A DNA stretch of 64,000 nt, from contig JAYKKM010000341.1 in the NCBI GenBank assembly GCA_035772405.1, positions 1,998,501 through 2,062,500 of the forward strand, in the 5' to 3' direction. This stretch comes from Chrysogorgia sp. JL179-B06. Its lineage: Eukaryota; Cnidaria; Anthozoa; Scleralcyonacea; Chrysogorgiidae. This document shows, one piece after another, positions 34,101-44,100 of this stretch (positions are counted from its first letter, which is position 1; every line of letters starts with the position of its first letter). A model generated the notes under the pieces. That model saw only the letters and a program-made list of their open reading frames with translations, made no database searches and was not told the origin of the DNA. Position numbers and translations under genes: made by a program.

Positions 34101-34727
34101 GAAAATAACCTTGATGCGACTACGACGTAGGGGGTGTTTAGAGGAAGACTGGAGGGCTAGCCATCTTTACCGCGAGATCCCGCCTCTCAGTAAAACCATA
34201 TGTAAAATTTGTTTTCGTTTATATGAGAGGAGGGCAGCCCTCCTAGGCGAGATCTCGCTATTGACTACCCGAGATCTCGTATTACGAAGGCTAGAAATTT
34301 TCCATGTAAACGCACTCAAGAGGACCTTCTAGGAGGACTGGCAAGTCAAAGCTCCGTACACGCGACAAAGTTGGTCTTCGCCCGTATATTTTAAGACAAC
34401 TCTTTATTTCACAAGTTCTGTTTGTTCATACGTACAGGTTTTAAATTGAAAACCTGTGCGGGAAAATGGGATTCAGCGGGTTACGTGGGAAAATACATGT
34501 TGTCAACACCCCGATAGTCTGTGTCTTAAGACAAGTCCCGGAATAGAGAATTCATAAGTAACGTAATCTCTATTCTCTAACTTCGTATAAAATCAAATAA
34601 TGCCTCAAAGATATAAGTCCATATGTACTTTTAAATAGATTAACAGAGAAAACTTGTTTTAATAAAGCTTTTATGCCTGCACTTATTCGATTATTTATGT
34701 GATTTTAATACCGTAATTTCTCTATTA

Positions 34728-34800
34728 AGCTCCGGGGCTTATGTAATCTTTGAAGGGGGTTTTATGGCGCGAGGGGGGCTTATTGCAGATGGGGCTTATT
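34728..34800 (-). repeat. GGGGCTTAT repeat element end
   Basis: CCGTAATTTCTCTATTAAGC, then three GGGGCTTAT-type motifs. It is related to the C-rich block at 7010-7112. An inverted match to the CCGTAATTTCTCTATTA edge lies at 39680-39695. Confidence 0.4.
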
Positions 34801-35165
34801 TCAAATCTTAATTATTGCAGTGTTGCGTGGGACAACTGTAATAAGGGCCTTCTCAAAAACTACAAAAGCTACGAAATCGCGTTTCGCGTATAATTACTGA
34901 TTCTCTTATTGCGACGCGAAGACTGACGGACGATCTCTTTCGACTACTAAATTGGAATAAATTAAACCAACAACAAAAAGTTCAATAAATCCATTTTGAT
35001 GTATAAAGTAATACATGAAACACCAGAATATCTGAGCTCACGGTTCATTAATCGAACGGAAGTAACGTCATATAGCCTAAGAAGTAATATATCAAACACG
35101 AGGAAGAGTGTTCCATCAGGATATCCAAACACAGAGAAGTTTGTCAAATAAATCAGTATTTTAAG
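34800..35165 (+). pseudogene. LINE RT C-terminal remnant
   Basis: Broken plus frames read NCNKGLLKNYKSYE near 34830, LLNWNKLNQQQK near 34950 and YLSSRFINRTEVTSYS-like sequence near 35025 after allowing shifts. This is the C-terminal end of a CR1-like RT. Another LINE-type 3' UTR with AATAAAGTTG and a (TCTTA)n tail lies at about 35450-35645. Confidence 0.5.
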
Positions 35166-35788
35166 AGAAAATCGAAGTTAAAGTTGGCTTAATTTATGTA
35201 ATTTCTTCCTCCGATACCAAACCTCCGCCTCAGTGTTGATTTCCTTTGTTTTCCGCTCATGAATTATTAATGAGTTTGGGATATACTGACGGCAAACTGG
35301 CTGTTCAGAAGTCTCAGTTATAGTGGAGTGGTCCTGTGAAACAGATTGCCCGCAACTCCTCAAGATTGAGACAGGCATCATCGCTGACAGGCTTCAAGTC
35401 TCGAGTACGTTGCCACGATTTTCAGGGTAACTAAGTTGATCACGATTTTGTTTTTAGATTTTGCTATATTTGTGTATGTAGAAGTATATTAATATTGAAT
35501 TTAGTTCTTGTATAATAGTTATTTATAGTAATATTGGATCTAGTTTGTACTGTGCTATATCTTCTAACTATAGTATATATACCTTGTATTTTTAACAACA
35601 CGAAGGTCCTACCGTGTTTAAATAAAGTTGTCTTATCTTTATCTTATCTTATAAAAAAGTGTATTTGCGCGTTTGACTATCTTTTATTTATCAACCAATT
35701 TCATTTAAAAGTAAAACAAGATACAGAAACGTATTTCAGCGGTCACCATGCACCGAACCTTCTGACTACGTACTAAACATAAACAGTA

Positions 35789-37324
35789 ATGCACATCGCA
35801 CTGTCCACGGATGTCATTTCGCAGAGCCTGAAGAACCTTAAGCTGGATAAAGCAGGTGGACCAGACAAAGTAGTTCCCAAACTGTTGAAGTTTGCTGGAG
35901 ATGCTCTAATACCATCTCTGATGTCACTTTATACAACCAGTATGACATCTAACGTTGTCCCTAAAACGTGGAAATCAGCCAATGTGACGCCCTTATTCAA
36001 AAAGGAAGACGAAACTGATAAACAAAACTATCGACCGATATCCTTGTTATGTGTACCAGGCAAACTTATGGAAACAAATGTTTGTTCGACAATTACAACC
36101 CACATTACAGAAAATCAACTTAGTAACTGTAGACAATGGGCTTATAAAAAAGGTCACTCTACCGAACTGTTACTGGTCAAGATGACAGAAGATTGGAGAA
36201 AGGCGCTCGATAATCGTCAAGTAGTTGGTATTGTGTTCGTTGACTTCCGAAAGGCCTTCGACTCTATATCACACTCGGTATTACTTGAAAAACTGCTGGG
36301 TCTCGGTATCTCTGGTGATCTTTGGTCCTGGATTGCTAACTACTTGTCTGATCGTTCGCAAAAAACAGTCGTAAATGGGTGTCAATCACAGTCCATGTCA
36401 GTCAAATATGGTGTTCCCCAAGGATCAGTGCTTGGCCCTATTCTGTTCTCTTTATTTTGTAACGACCTGCCTGAAACCTGTGAAGTTGATGAAGGGGATA
36501 TCTATATGTATGCTGATGATACCACCATTTATGTAATTGGTCCAAATCATGATTCTGTTACCTCAACACTCAATAGAGTTTTATGTAAGCTATACGAGTG
36601 GTGCTGTCACAACCTTTTAACACCACACCCTGGTAAAACTGAATTTATGATACTCGGGCGAGGTAAATTCGTGGGGCCATTGCAAGGTATTAAATTAGGA
36701 AATAGTTACCTTAAACAAGTTGAGTCTTCCAGATGTTTAGGTATTGAAATAGATAGTAAATTAAAGTGGAAAGCTCATGTCACTGAACTAATTAAGTCGT
36801 TTGCACAGAAACTTAACCTTTTAAAGTCTCTTTATTTTTTACCAACCAAGGCAAAGGCAGATTTTTACTTTAAAGTAATATTACCTTCAATCACATACGG
36901 ACTCGTAATATGGGGATCATGTGGAAAAACCCTATTTGACGATCTAGAGCGTATACATGTACGGGCAGCCAAATTGATTTATAAGTTGGACTTGCAAACA
37001 CCAACAGAGGATGTTCTAGCTCAAACAAATTGGAAACCACTTGAGAAGTTATATTCACAGAGATTGTTATTTTTAGTACAAAATTGTTATTATGGTCATT
37101 CCCCTACTCCACTACATTCATTATTTTTAAAATATTTTTGTAATTATAACTTAAGAAGAAAATTGACTATTGTTCTTCCCAAGCCTAAGACTGATTTTTT
37201 AAAGAAATCAATTTCGTACCAAGCAGCAGTGTTATGGAACTCTCTGGATAACAACACAAGAACAATAGACGACACTAAGAAGTTTAAGCTAGCAATCAAG
37301 AAATTGCTATCAAAAGCGAAATAG
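35789..37324 (+). CDS. CR1/Jockey-like LINE reverse transcriptase, intact RT frame
   Basis: The frame has 511 codons without a stop. Motifs in order: KAGGPDKVVPKLL, NYRPISLLCVPGKLME near residue 80, motif A VFVDFRKAFDSISH near 150, motif B GVPQGSVLGP near 207, catalytic YADD at 241-244, HPGKTEFMILG (motif D) and CLGIEIDSKLKW (motif E). The C-terminal thumb-like region is complete and ends in TAG. All catalytic aspartates are present, so the polymerase may be functional. There is no upstream endonuclease or ORF1: a stop (TAA at 35780) closes the frame just before the ATG and another LINE's tail starts about 140 bases upstream. The copy is 5' truncated and cannot move by itself. A 3' UTR and (TTA)n tail follow. 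Confidence 0.85.
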   Translation: MHIALSTDVISQSLKNLKLDKAGGPDKVVPKLLKFAGDALIPSLMSLYTTSMTSNVVPKTWKSANVTPLFKKEDETDKQNYRPISLLCVPGKLMETNVCSTITTHITENQLSNCRQWAYKKGHSTELLLVKMTEDWRKALDNRQVVGIVFVDFRKAFDSISHSVLLEKLLGLGISGDLWSWIANYLSDRSQKTVVNGCQSQSMSVKYGVPQGSVLGPILFSLFCNDLPETCEVDEGDIYMYADDTTIYVIGPNHDSVTSTLNRVLCKLYEWCCHNLLTPHPGKTEFMILGRGKFVGPLQGIKLGNSYLKQVESSRCLGIEIDSKLKWKAHVTELIKSFAQKLNLLKSLYFLPTKAKADFYFKVILPSITYGLVIWGSCGKTLFDDLERIHVRAAKLIYKLDLQTPTEDVLAQTNWKPLEKLYSQRLLFLVQNCYYGHSPTPLHSLFLKYFCNYNLRRKLTIVLPKPKTDFLKKSISYQAAVLWNSLDNNTRTIDDTKKFKLAIKKLLSKAK

Positions 37325-37500
37325 CCTATATTTGTAAGATTTTTATTGAAGAATAGTATATTATAAGATGATGTAAAATAGGTAGATAGTAATATGCACA
37401 GTTTGTGTATAGATATGTTATATCATGTAAATGCACGACCACATCAGCCATGCTGTAAACTTTATATCGTGTTGAAATAAATGCTTTTATTATTATTATT
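37325..37500 (+). mobile_element. 3' UTR and (TTA)n tail of the LINE
   Basis: Noncoding tail of the preceding LINE. AATAAATGC near 37477 is followed by six TTA units. The minus frame here is a reading of the tail. Confidence 0.65.
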
Positions 37501-37639
37501 ATTAAACGTTTTTCCAACCGATCCCTCTGACTACTGAACTACTAAGTTTTTTTCGTATATATTAGTAAGATTACGCTTCGTGATATATATTATCAATGTT
37601 ATTCTTTATTCAATTAATAATGCCAAGAATCTCGTCACC

Positions 37640-38025
37640 TCATCTAGAATAAGATAAGGACGTGTTCTTGGGCCATTTCATCCTCTGCAATTTAGACATC
37701 AAAGGATATTCTTCATCGTCAGGCTGAGAAGATTGTAATCTTTCCAATGCTTTTGCACAGCTCATGCTTGATACAGATTATTTGGTTATCTTCTGACCCA
37801 TCGAAATTAGTGGATTGATGATCTTTGCTTCTTCCAAGCCTCTAGCACCCATTCAATTATTTACTGCCGTGATGGCGCCCTCATATTTCCTCGAGTGAGG
37901 TTATATATAATTGATGCTCTTCCTCGGCAAGTCAAGTGCCGTACATACCCTGAGATACTCTTTCATTGGCTTGTTGCAGCTTACATCGGGGGAGTTGGAT
38001 AAACTTTGTGCATCCTCCAGGAACA
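37640..38025 (-). pseudogene. pogo/Tigger-like transposase, C-terminal part
   Basis: On the minus strand from about 38020: DVSCNKPMKEYL, then frames with stops. DVSxNKPxK is the segment that follows the second catalytic region in pogo-family transposases. It is separated from the N-terminal part (38215-38806) by a PLE-type repeat. Confidence 0.45.
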
Positions 38026-38029
38026 ATAA

Positions 38030-38200
38030 GAATAAATATGAAAGCTGCTATAAGTTCTCAAAAGAACTAGATATAATACGAAAAAGAGAAATAAGAGAAC
38101 TTCAATATATATGTCGAAAAATACTTAAGTAAGAGTACTTAGCCCTTCTTCCAGTCAGCACATCGTCCGAAACGTCCACTATGAAAATACGTAAGTACTC
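38030..38200 (+). mobile_element. PLE-type 3' end fragment inserted in the pogo gene
   Basis: Homologous to 3985-4130 and 8085-8240: AAAGCTGCTATAAGTTCTC, then AGAGAACTTCAATATATATG, then CATCGTCCGAAACGTCC. The plus frame ending at 38132 (KFSKELDIIRKREIRELQYI) is a translation of this repeat and also appears in its relatives. Its position suggests it interrupted the transposase gene. Confidence 0.5.
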
Positions 38201-38214
38201 CAGGAACAACGATA

Positions 38215-38806
38215 GGGTTATTGAGCAATTCAACACCAAGGTATCAAATGACAACTGAGTGCATCCCACGCCAACATGCGTCATGAACCAAGTATAAACG
38301 TTCCAATAACTTCAATATTGCAATTATTTTGCTCAGTTATGTTTTCGCGCATCCAATCGGAGGCACTACTCGCTACAATACACTTGGCTTTGTATTCTTC
38401 ATTTAGCTGTTTTAAGTCACGTTTCCTTCCCTTGAAAACGAAGAAAGGCTTTTTATTTCTACCGGAAGCCGTGGCAATTAAGCACATTGTAATATTGTAC
38501 TTAAACTTTTCACGGTCAGTAGTCTACAAATTTACTGAGTGCACACCAAGTCTCTCTTAGTTTCATGGCAATGATAGTATTCTTTAACTTACCGAGTTCA
38601 TTCAGTCGTCTTACCTTCAGGACATATGCACTCAGTTTATCAATCAATTGATCTGGGGTTTTCTGGGCTTGAGTTGTTCTACGCCTGAGGCTCATTCCAT
38701 ATCTTTTCATAAATTTTGTTAGCCAACCACCAACACAGAAGGTCAGTATTTTGATATTTGGGTCATCTTTCTGTTTCTCTTCTGGCAACTTCCCAGCTTT
38801 GATCAT
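38215..38806 (-). pseudogene. pogo/Tigger-like transposase, DNA-binding and DDE part
   Basis: Read from 38806: a second CENP-B-type helix-turn-helix (GGWLTKFMKRYGMSLRRRTT), a spacer with PDQLIDKLSAYVLKVRR, then the start of the DDE domain. The first catalytic Asp region, normally MDET, is damaged: the frame reads IIAMKLRETW and ends in a stop. After a frame break the domain continues with ATASGRNKKPFFVFKG and KCIVASSASDWM. The element is inactive. Confidence 0.68.
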
Positions 38807-38814
38807 AATTAATT

Positions 38815-39160
38815 ATCGTGATCAAACACGAACATAGGTTCTTCTCAATCCCGTCATCAGTCAAAGGCCTTCCACCTCCGTCCAGTCGTTGCAGTCTTCT
38901 AACCCCCCAAAACTCTTACTTTTTTAAACCTGCATTCTTTTCGCGTTTTCTTTCTCATGTCACGGATGGTATTTCAATCTATTCTATATTTTCGTGCTGT
39001 GGCGCGATTGGAGCTATAAGTGATCAGCGTGTCGAATAATTTCTAACTTGAATTCCAAAGAGTACGAGCGCCCTTTTTCTCGTTTATGTGATGTTGCTCC
39101 TATGAAATAAATGCGGTGCGTACTTTTCGGGATATTGAATGCTAAAGATGGAACAAAATA
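38815..39160. other. No feature recognised
   Basis: Intergenic DNA without identifiable repeats or coding motifs. Confidence 0.35.
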
Positions 39161-39164
39161 GTGA

Positions 39165-39255
39165 AATACTGGCTTGGTTCGGAACTTGTTTCGAGCAAGT
39201 GAAATGCGAGTTTATAGTTCCGTATATAGAGACTATGATTTCGGAAGTCAATTGT
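39165..39255 (+). repeat. Dispersed ~85-bp repeat (partner at 580-665)
   Basis: CTTGGTTCGGAACTTGTTTC through ACTATGATTTCGGAAGTCA as at 580-665, with an inserted TATA in this copy. Confidence 0.55.
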
Positions 39256-39261
39256 AAGGAC

Positions 39262-39360
39262 TGAGGCATTATTAGACTATTATAATATAATGTCATTATT
39301 AGACTATTATAATAATTATATTATAATAAAAAGTCACCATTAGACTATTATAATAATGCT
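39262..39360 (+). repeat. Short tandem repeat with ATTAGACTATTATAAT
   Basis: The 16-base unit occurs three times (about 39267, 39297, 39342) with AT-rich spacers. Confidence 0.7.
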
Positions 39361-39908
39361 CTATTATCCTGTTACAGTGTTGACGATCTTCGAACTTGGA
39401 AAACTGTCTACCTAAAGTGCAACACATCGCGAAGCCTCAATGAACACATAACTTGCTGTTATTAGTTATTTAAGGGCCCGCTACTGTAACTGGTGTTTAA
39501 CTGTTGTGGTGACCCTGTTTCTATATGTATTTTTAAGAGGCGAAGCTAAATAAATTATAACTCCAAGACTATGCACCAGATTCACTTGAAATTTTCAGTG
39601 AACCTTCCTGCTGTGCTACTTTAGTACCTTTTTCATTAAAGCGAAAAAAATGCAAGCGATTTTTTCACGGGAAGTATAATAGAGAAATTACGGTAGTAAC
39701 ACTAGCATAATATATGGCCAAAAAATATTTGCATATATTCTATATATATATATTCTATTGTTCTATAATGGGGTTACATTTTGTATACTCTTAAAGTTGA
39801 GTGACCGTTCATCAATATGTTTTGCTATGGGCGTCTTGGAGTGCTCCTCTGGATATATTATGTAATGCCCCTAATGCCAGACGTCGTAGTAATAACATTT
39901 TGTTATTG

Positions 39909-40215
39909 GTATCAAGTTCACGATTCACTGAATAGGTGAGATCAGAAACTACGCGTGTTTAGCGTGATTTAAGTACTCGTTTGTTTTTAAGTTGTATTTT
40001 GGAATCAAGTTCACCATTACTGAATAGGCGAGATCAGAAACTACGTGTTTAGCGTGGTTTAAGTATTCGTTTGTTTTTAAGTTGTGTTTAAAGAGAGAGG
40101 CCTGGCGCCTTCTACGGTCCTGTATAGTCATAGGTCTTACAATTTTGGAAAAAGGTATGGAAAAACGCTCTAACAGTTGAGCTACAGTACATCGGAACTG
40201 AGATGATGAGTGAAG
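39909..40215 (-). mobile_element. tRNA-derived SINE, family 3, with internal duplication
   Basis: On the minus strand a tRNA-like GTAGCTCAACTGTTAGAGCG lies near 40190. Further on, a segment of about 92 bases occurs twice in direct order (39911-40002 and 40003-40092; both contain GAGATCAGAAACTACG and GTTTAGCGTG). The 96-codon minus frame translates this duplication and is not a gene. Confidence 0.45.
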
Positions 40216-40377
40216 ATTACATGTGTTTACAACCTGCAATCTTCTGATGACCAGTGAGATATTCTAGCTAGCTACATACTCATCTACATGGACTGGTGAG
40301 GTTACATATATGTGCATAAATTGTAACCTTTTGATGACCAGTAAAATACTTTAACCATTGACTCATTGAGCTACAAG

Positions 40378-40384
40378 ATATAAA
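40378..40384 (+). promoter_or_regulatory. Candidate TATA box of the receptor gene
   Basis: TATAAAT (within GATATAAATCC) lies 50 bases before the start codon, leaving room for a very short 5' UTR. It is a weak inference: AT-rich DNA gives such matches by chance. Confidence 0.25.
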
Positions 40385-40427
40385 TCCTTATCAATTCTTT
40401 CTTTATTCCTCGTTTTGAAGATTGACC

Positions 40428-41103
40428 ATGAAAAAACGAATTGGCCGTCATTGGATTTTGCTTTCACTCAGTTTAGCTCTCGGATTTCTAAAAACCTCAG
40501 CCAAACAACACGCGTCAGCCCATATCCCGGGGAATATCACCTTAGGAGGTTTATTTCCGATCCACTCTCTGGACAAGGACGGCAAATGTACCAGCATAAA
40601 CGGAGTCTTGGGAATCCAGCGACTCGAGGCGATGCTATACGCAGTCAAACGGATTAATGTGGATGACACCATCTTGCCTGGGATCACCCTTGGGGTGAAT
40701 GCATTCGACACGTGTGCCAGCGAAACGACAGCACTGGACAGAACGGTGGAAGAGTTTATAACGTATCAGAAATGCGACACGAAGAAGAACGAGGGCCTCA
40801 TCGGAGGTCGTCAAGTTGTTGGTGTTGTGGGTCCCCTTTATAGTTCCGTATCTGTCCAAGTCGCGCATTTGTTGAGACTCTTCAAGATGCCTCAGATCGG
40901 CTACGACTCCACGAGTTCAGAGCTGAGCGATAAGACGAAATACGAGTATTTTCTACGCACGGCGCCCTCGGACGTTCTCCAAGCTCGGGCCATCGTCGCC
41001 ATCATGAAACATTTCAAGTGGAACTACGTGTCGGCTGTGTACAGCGATGATAATTATGGTCGCAAAGGGATCGAGGCATTGAGTTCTGAAGCTGACAAAA
41101 ATG
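40428..41103 (+). CDS. Metabotropic glutamate receptor-like protein, exon 1
   Basis: Exon 1 encodes residues 1-225 of a class C GPCR: a signal peptide (hydrophobic stretch about residues 9-24) and the first part of the Venus-flytrap ligand domain. The ATG at 40428 is in a good context (GACCATGA). An open codon upstream, TTG, is not a likely start. ITLGGLFPIHS, GIQRLEAMLYAVKRIN, GPLYSSVSVQVAHLLRLF and SDKTKYEYFLR are family hallmarks. Residues known to bind glutamate in rat mGluR1 are matched by Arg65, Ser139/Ser140, Thr162, Asp182 and Tyr210. The Ser186 position is Asp160 and Tyr74 is not kept. The exon ends AAATG|GTAAGT; the leftover G is completed by GA from exon 2 to give glycine. Confidence 0.9.
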
Positions 41104-44100
41104 GTAAGTTATTAGTCGGAAGTAGCTTGGGGCGGCCATATTGGTGTGACCACTTTGAGGTACCTGAAACTGACGTCCAAAATATCTCCAGTACAGCCAT
41201 CTTTCGCTTCACTTTTCGAGCCACACATTGACTGTTCCAACACAACTATATAGTTAACGTAACTATAATATAGCAGCAAATATAGTTTTAATATGCAGCA
41301 ACTACAGTTTTTATTTGCAGCGACTATAGTTTTAATTTGCAGCAACTATAGTTTTAATTTCCAGCAACTATAGTTTTAATTTCCAGCAACTATAGTTTTA
41401 ATTTGCAGCAACTATAGTTTTAATTTGCAGCAACTATAGTTTTAATTTGCAGCAACTATAGTTTTAATTTGCAGCAACTATAGTTTTAATTTGCAGCAAC
41501 TATAGTTTTAATTTGCAGCAACTATAGTTTTAATTTGCAGCAACTATAGTTTTAATTTGCAGCAACTATAGTTTTAATTTGCAGCAACTATAGTTTTAAT
41601 ATGCAGCAACTATAGTTTTAATATGCAGCAACTATAGTTTTAATATGCAGCAACTATAGTTTTAATATGCAGCAACTATAGTTTTAATTTGCAGCAACTA
41701 TAGTTTTAATATGCAGCAACTATAGTTTTAATATGCAGCAACTATAGTTTTAATATGCAGCAACTATAGTTTTAATTTGCAGCAACTATAGTTTTAATAT
41801 GCAGCAACTATAGTTTTAATATGCAGCAACTATAGTTTTAATATGCAGCAACTATAGTTTTAATATGCAGCAACTATAGTTTTAATATGCAGCAACTATA
41901 GTTTTAATATGCAGCAACTATAGTTTTAATATGCAGCGACTATAGTTTTAATATGCAGCAACTATAGTTTTAATATGCAGCAACTATAGTTTTAATTTGC
42001 AGCGACTATAGTTTTAATATGCAGCAACTATAGTTTTAATTTGCAGCAACTATAGTTTTAATATGCAGCAACTATAGTTTTAATATGCAGCAACTATAGT
42101 TTTAATATGCAGCAACTATAGTTTTAATATGCAGCAACTATAGTTTTAATATGCAGCAACTATAGTTTTAATATGCAGCAACTATAGTTTTAAAATGCAG
42201 CAACTATAGTTTTAATATGCAGCAACTCTAGTTTTAATATGCAGCAATTATAGTTTTAATATGCAGCAACTATAGTTTTAATATGCAGCAACTATAGTTT
42301 TAATATGCAGCAACTATAGTTTTAATATGCAGCAACTATAGTTTTAATATGCAGCAACTATAGTTTTAATATGCAGCAACTATAGTTTTAATATGCAGCA
42401 ACTATAGTTTTAATATGCAGCAACTATAGTTTTAATATGCAGCAACTATAGTTTTAATATGCAGCAACTATAGTTTTAATATGCAGCAACTATAGTTTTA
42501 ATATGCAGCAACTATAGTTTTAATTTGCAGCAACTATAGTTTTAATATGCAGCAACTATAGTTTTAATTTGCAGCAACTATAGTTTTAATATGCAGCAAC
42601 TATTGTTTTAATATGCAGCAACTATAGTTTTAATATGCAGCAACTATAGTTTTAATATGCAGCAACTATTGTTTTAATATGCAGCAACTATAGTTTTAAT
42701 TTGCAGCAACTATAGTTTTAATTTGCAGCAACTATTGTTTTAATATGCAGCGACTATAGTTTTAATATGCAGCAACTATAGTTTTAATATGCAGCAACTA
42801 TAGTTTTAATATGCAGCAACTATAGTTTTAATTTGCAGCAACTATGGTTTTAATATGCAGCAACTATAGTTTTAATATGCAGCAACTATAGTTTTAATAT
42901 GCAGCAACTATAGTTTTAATATGCAGCAACTATAGTTTTAATATGCAGCAACTATAGTTTTAATATGCAGCAACTATAGTTTTAATATGCAGCAACTATA
43001 GTTTTAATATGCAGCAACTATAGTTTTAATATGCAGCAACTATAGTTTTAATATGCAGCAACTATAGTTTTTAATATGCAGCAACTATAGTTTTAATATG
43101 CAGCAACTATAGTTTTAATTTGCAGCAACTATAGTTTTAATATGCAGCAACTATAGTTTTAATATGCAGCAACTATAGTTTTAATATGCAGCAACTATAG
43201 TTTTAATATGCAGCGACTATAGTTTTAATATGCAGCAACTATAGTTTTAATATGCAGCAACTATAGTTTTAATATGCAGCAACTATAGTTTTAATTTGCA
43301 GCAACTATAGTTTTAATATGCAGCAACTATAGTTTTAATATGCAGCAACTATAGTTTTAATATGCAGCAACTATAGTTTTAATATGCAGCAACTATAGTT
43401 TTAATTTGCAGCAACTATAGTTTTAATATGCAGCAACTATAGTTTTAATATGCAGCAACTATAGTTTTTAATATGCAGCAACTATAGTTTTAATTTGCAG
43501 CAACTATAGTTTTTAATATGCAGCAACTATAGTTTTAATATGCAGCAACTATAGTTTTTTAATATGCAGCAACTATAGTTTTAATTTGCAGCAACTATAG
43601 TTTTAATATGCAGCAACTATAGTTTTAATATGCAGCAACTATAGTTTTAATATGCAGCAACTATAGTTTTAATATGCAGCAACTATAGTTTTAATATGCA
43701 GCAACTATAGTTTTAATATGCAGCAACTATAGTTTTAATATGCAGCAACTATAGTTTTAATATGCAGCAACTATAGTTTTAATATGCAGCAACTATAGTT
43801 TTAATATGCAGCAACTATAGTTTTAATATGCAGCAACTATAGTTTTAATATGCAGCAACTATAGTTTTAATATGCAGCAACTATAGTTTTAATATGCAGC
43901 AACTATAGTTTTAATATGCAGCAACTATAGTTTTAATATGCAGCAACTATAGTTTTAATATGCAGCAACTATAGTTTTAATATGCAGCAACTATAGTTTT
44001 AATATGCAGCAACTAGTTTTAATATGCAGCAACTATAGTTTTAATATGCAGCAACTATAGTTTTAATATGCAGCAACTATAGTTTTAATATGCAGCAACT

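Noticed and set aside
39949..40239. 96-codon minus-strand frame with an internal repeat as a protein
   Set aside because: The repeated peptide comes from a duplicated segment of a SINE-like element.
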